DNA from: JALORV01 sp035255845
GTDB lineage: Bacteria; Pseudomonadota; Gammaproteobacteria; Burkholderiales; Burkholderiaceae_F
Reading direction: 5' to 3'
Length of the DNA stretch: 16,515 nt
NCBI GenBank assembly: GCA_035255845.1
Contig: DATEZE010000027.1
Location: 1-16,515 of the forward strand
Position numbers and translations under genes: made by a program. Each line of letters begins with the position of its first letter. The first letter of the stretch is position 1. Shown here one piece after another: positions 16,101 through 16,515 of the stretch. The notes below the pieces were generated by a model. The model ran no database searches. It saw nothing but the letters and a program-made list of their open reading frames with translations, and was not told the origin of the DNA.

Positions 16101-16224
16101 CGCGGAAAAGCACCGCAGCATGGCGTTCGAACTCGGCGTCAACGAGTACCTCGGCAAGCCGTACCAGGAGGACGAGCTGATGAAGCTCGTCAGGCACTAC
16201 CTCGGGGAACGGGTGAACGCCTGA
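10150..16224 (+). CDS. chpA: ChpA/PilL: multi-Hpt CheA-type hybrid histidine kinase with receiver
   Basis: This 2024-residue central kinase of the Pil-Chp system takes the PilJ-PilI signal and phosphorylates PilG and PilH. Domains in order: an N-terminal Hpt-like module with His59 (IHQANGALQLLDL); a long helical region (about 160-690) with Hpt-like folds lacking the histidine, for example VCGVLSLLG near 490; Hpt with His752 (HTLKGSS); Hpt with His1001 (HSLSGIS); Hpt with His1280 (HTVKGSA). Ala/Pro/Asp/Glu-rich linkers separate them (about 835-945, 1105-1235, 1340-1410). The CheA core follows: dimerisation helices (about 1411-1560), ATPase with N-box HLIRNAIVHG (1598-1607), DDGAG (1642-1646), FLPGFST (1678-1684) and GRGVG (1693-1697), and a CheW-like domain (about 1732-1870). 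The C-terminal receiver has Asp1907/1908, Asp1951, Thr1981 and Lys2003. GAGGA precedes the ATG by 3 nt. All catalytic boxes are intact, so it should be active. Confidence 0.95.
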   Translation: MPETHDPNQLVGAAPDIAPLAWVIDEIRTSLTEAVNGLKGFLANKQDVDSLRNARNQIHQANGALQLLDLRGVALLTDAVEQLTRRYEAEPKECLPVGVRSVETALSAVVAYLEALLSGRPNQPIRLFPYYRDVLQLNRANRVHPADLIFPDLSRRPAFHHIEARQFAPEELRDRRARFELGLLGFLRNADNGDARLRMRDALAELEHLPQRGLARSFWWIVRGLLEGLEAGAIPVDLDLKRVLARLNLQLRRMIEGGGAVAERLMIDSLYYVGRAHGGPPRVGEIKRLFGLDALIPADFERASLTAVDADALRSLKEALSQAKQLWGHIVAGANETSKFDQEIALARTLASRLSARAVGTTIEVIGKVTKGVAALPGDLRERLGLEVASALLFTDLGVDDLPQTDDEYEQRAQQVIERLLKVRQGQPLPDAGPWMSEIARRAQDRLTMGTVVTETQATLREIEQRLDHFFRNPLERTDLPATTAMFDQVCGVLSLLGYEDPVSALRNVQTSIARFADAKIAPEPDEFGRIAQNLGAVGFFVESLGQDTERPRGMFHYDPATGVFTAELGALPADESVFGAADDDFHAAPRTIDLRVPEPRRSDNVETAARKTLEAAHQQAERLINVAGDARAIGELDRLLPMLSNEADLLDSEQLKTKAARALQLLAQLKDAPVREDAVELKELLAPPRAAEAPAPTAPLPSSQAAADNELREIFVEEAREVLDSILENLNELRSHRDDKATLTTVRRAFHTLKGSSRMVGFKHIGEGAWGVEQCFNLWLAQERPATDDLIDLADGAQRVIRAWIDTIDADAHANIDPTPLVVASQRVREGGMFEFAALPPGAAPPKPEGSAPGKSDAALPEADSQQVPREPAPTAIDFDLSALAEAGTVADGAVSGPATGLGEESSAPDAKAAIQFELPVIPVEVAAAGSAQGFEASAALALTDDDEVRRVGPLEISHGLYSVFLNEADECVRVLAHDINEWRYEPVRPVSAQVVRRAHSLSGISKTVGLAPVVAIADPLDDLMHTLSMLSGPRHYPLGVDQFDTLERVIERMRGMLHQFAAGIYPDDEPLEAGALQDIVAVVRAHSALHDDLAPVIPHPAVNFDAEAARQADRAATEVEGDAAQAESESRELKLEPASLDFSGLTFDDAPLDPALSSVAVSPLDQASSAAAFGSEPDTAGEQTDAEPSLSDIAPDLAARSDSYTQADESDVAPTEAESAEPDVANVVRVRDELDPDLLEVFLTEASDLLPSIGTALRGLEGDPNDRELARDLMRRLHTVKGSARMAGAMRLGEQVHDMETRMEAAMQLSDVPGILIEDLQAQYDRAMNLYDELHNPDAAKAPRAAAEPAALPEPSHGLAPVIDLAAARADAKPDTRADKPAAPTPTTPLPSTVEGTIAATGPAQQSPFIRVRADVLDKLVDQAGEVSIARSKLENEVSTIKGSLTDLTENIQRLRSQLREVEIQAEAQVQARGASLSRESSDFDPLEFDRYTRLQELTRMLAESVEDVAMVQSNMVKGLQMADTDLTSQSRLTRDLQQQLMRVRLVPFSNVSERLYRVARQTAKELDKRVNVDLRGGATEIDRGVLEKMVGPFEHLIRNAIVHGLERPADRRAAGKAEVGELVLDVRQEANEIVVVLSDDGAGLNIERIRQRAIERELISVDQPLGDREAMDLIFLPGFSTATEVTELAGRGVGMDVVRAELSSFGGRIAVSSETGRGTRFILYLPMTLAVAQVVLVRIGTRRYALPAGMVEQVRRYRPVALLPSLAEGMIDIPPVGTVVLRPLSQLVGEETSGHLSKQTPVVLLKSGDDRMAIAVEDVTSNQEVVVKNVGAQVARLAGILGATILGNGEIVLIINPVQLITRAPEPPPIFEEELRAETRAAPTRTDAVTEIGVSAQPTIMVVDDSLTVRRVTQRLLERNNFTVLLAKDGVDALRQLQDAKPDVMLVDIEMPRMDGYDLTRNIRSSPVTASIPIIMITSRTAEKHRSMAFELGVNEYLGKPYQEDELMKLVRHYLGERVNA

Positions 16225-16363
16225 CAGGCGCTTCCGCGCTGGGGCGGAGTCGCCCGGGCCGCGAGGCGAAGGTCATGGCGGCACCAGACCAGTCCGGCGT
16301 CGGGTCATCGCGGTCTGCTCGCCCTCTGGCGCGGTGGTCTGCGCCGACGTTGACATCGCAGTT

Positions 16364-16369
16364 TACAAT
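16364..16369 (+). promoter_or_regulatory. Possible -10 element for the yqgE-like gene
   Basis: TACAAT (16364-16369) lies so close to the ATG at 16377 that transcription would start at or next to the start codon. A perfect TTGACA occurs at 16350-16355, but only 8 nt separate it from the -10, too few for a standard sigma70 promoter. The rest of the 152-nt chpA-yqgE gap has a GC hairpin (16242-16255) without a T-run and nothing else recognisable. Confidence 0.3.
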
Positions 16370-16376
16370 CGACACC

Positions 16377-16515
16377 ATGCCCAGCGACCCGTTGGATCTG
16401 AGGCATCAGCTGCTCATCGCCATGCCGGCCATGGCGGACCCCAATTTTTCCGGCTCGGTGGTCTATATCTGCGATCACGGCGAAGGCGGCGCGCTCGGAC
16501 TTGTGATCAACCGGC
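16377..16515 (+). CDS. YqgE/AlgH family protein, N-terminal part (cut by window end)
   Basis: Forty-six codons are visible before the window ends. The sequence LRHQLLIAMPAMADPNFSGS, followed by VVYICDHGEGGALGLVINR, is the hallmark N-terminus of the YqgE/AlgH family (DUF179), small cytosolic proteins of unsettled function that often sit upstream of the Holliday-junction resolvase gene yqgF. The family signature H-x-L-I-A-M-P and S-V-V-Y-I-C sits at the expected distance from this ATG, so the start is well placed. No Shine-Dalgarno is visible in the 20 nt before the ATG. The gene follows chpA after 152 nt on the same strand, but it probably belongs to the next transcription unit and not to the Pil-Chp system. 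Confidence 0.93.
   Translation, partial: MPSDPLDLRHQLLIAMPAMADPNFSGSVVYICDHGEGGALGLVINR

Noticed and set aside
15196..16197. Minus-strand open frame (about 333 codons) opposite the ATPase, CheW and receiver part of chpA
   Set aside because: The opposite strand has the intact ATPase F- and G2-boxes, CheW-like domain and receiver motifs. The antisense product is His/Arg/Asp-rich and has no family features.
16242..16255. GGGCG/CGCCC hairpin after chpA as a terminator
   Set aside because: The 5-bp stem has a 4-nt loop but no T-run follows, so it does not meet the criteria for an intrinsic terminator.
16350..16369. TTGACA plus TACAAT as a complete sigma70 promoter
   Set aside because: The two hexamers are only 8 nt apart, far below the 16-18 nt needed. 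Only the -10 was kept as a weak candidate.

Overview
The window is high-GC bacterial DNA, gene-dense and without mobile elements, CRISPR arrays or RNA genes that I can see. The gene set suggests a betaproteobacterium, possibly of the Burkholderiales or Rhodocyclales. The clues are a GroEL ending in a GGM-repeat tail, a divergent ThiD-like kinase upstream of thiE and hemL, a small rubredoxin, a pilGHIJ-chpA cluster and a YqgE gene after it. The assignment rests on remembered protein families and gene order, not on a phylogenetic marker.

Left part (1-5842). The 3' end of groL (plus strand) runs into a strong intrinsic terminator. It faces a minus-strand run of five genes. In transcription order these are a ThiD-like kinase, thiE, hemL, a DsbD/ScsB-type transmembrane thiol reductase and an exported redoxin. 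The ThiD-like, thiE and hemL genes overlap by 26-29 nt. A 67-nt gap with a possible promoter precedes dsbD, and the dsbD stop codon lies within the redoxin ribosome-binding site. The first three genes belong to cofactor synthesis (thiamine phosphate and 5-aminolevulinate for haem). The last two form a periplasmic thiol-redox module in which DsbD could pass cytoplasmic reducing power to the redoxin.

Middle (5843-6353). A relatively AT-rich intergenic stretch separates the minus-strand cluster from a divergently transcribed rubredoxin gene. A weak terminator-like hairpin and a candidate sigma70 promoter follow, upstream of pilG.

Right part (6354-16224). This is a Pil-Chp chemosensory system of the kind that controls type IV pili and twitching motility: pilG and pilH (single-domain response regulators), pilI (CheW-like adaptor), pilJ (chemoreceptor) and chpA/pilL (a 2024-residue CheA-type hybrid kinase with several Hpt modules, a CheW domain and a C-terminal receiver). 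No CheR (PilK), CheB (ChpB) or ChpC gene is found within or directly after the cluster. The window ends in the first 46 codons of a YqgE/AlgH-family gene that lacks a Shine-Dalgarno sequence.

I found no clearly new biological system. The points most worth a second look are the ThiD-like protein without its active-site cysteine, the PilJ N-terminal extension with its own arginine codon usage, the missing adaptation enzymes, and the degenerate Hpt modules in ChpA.
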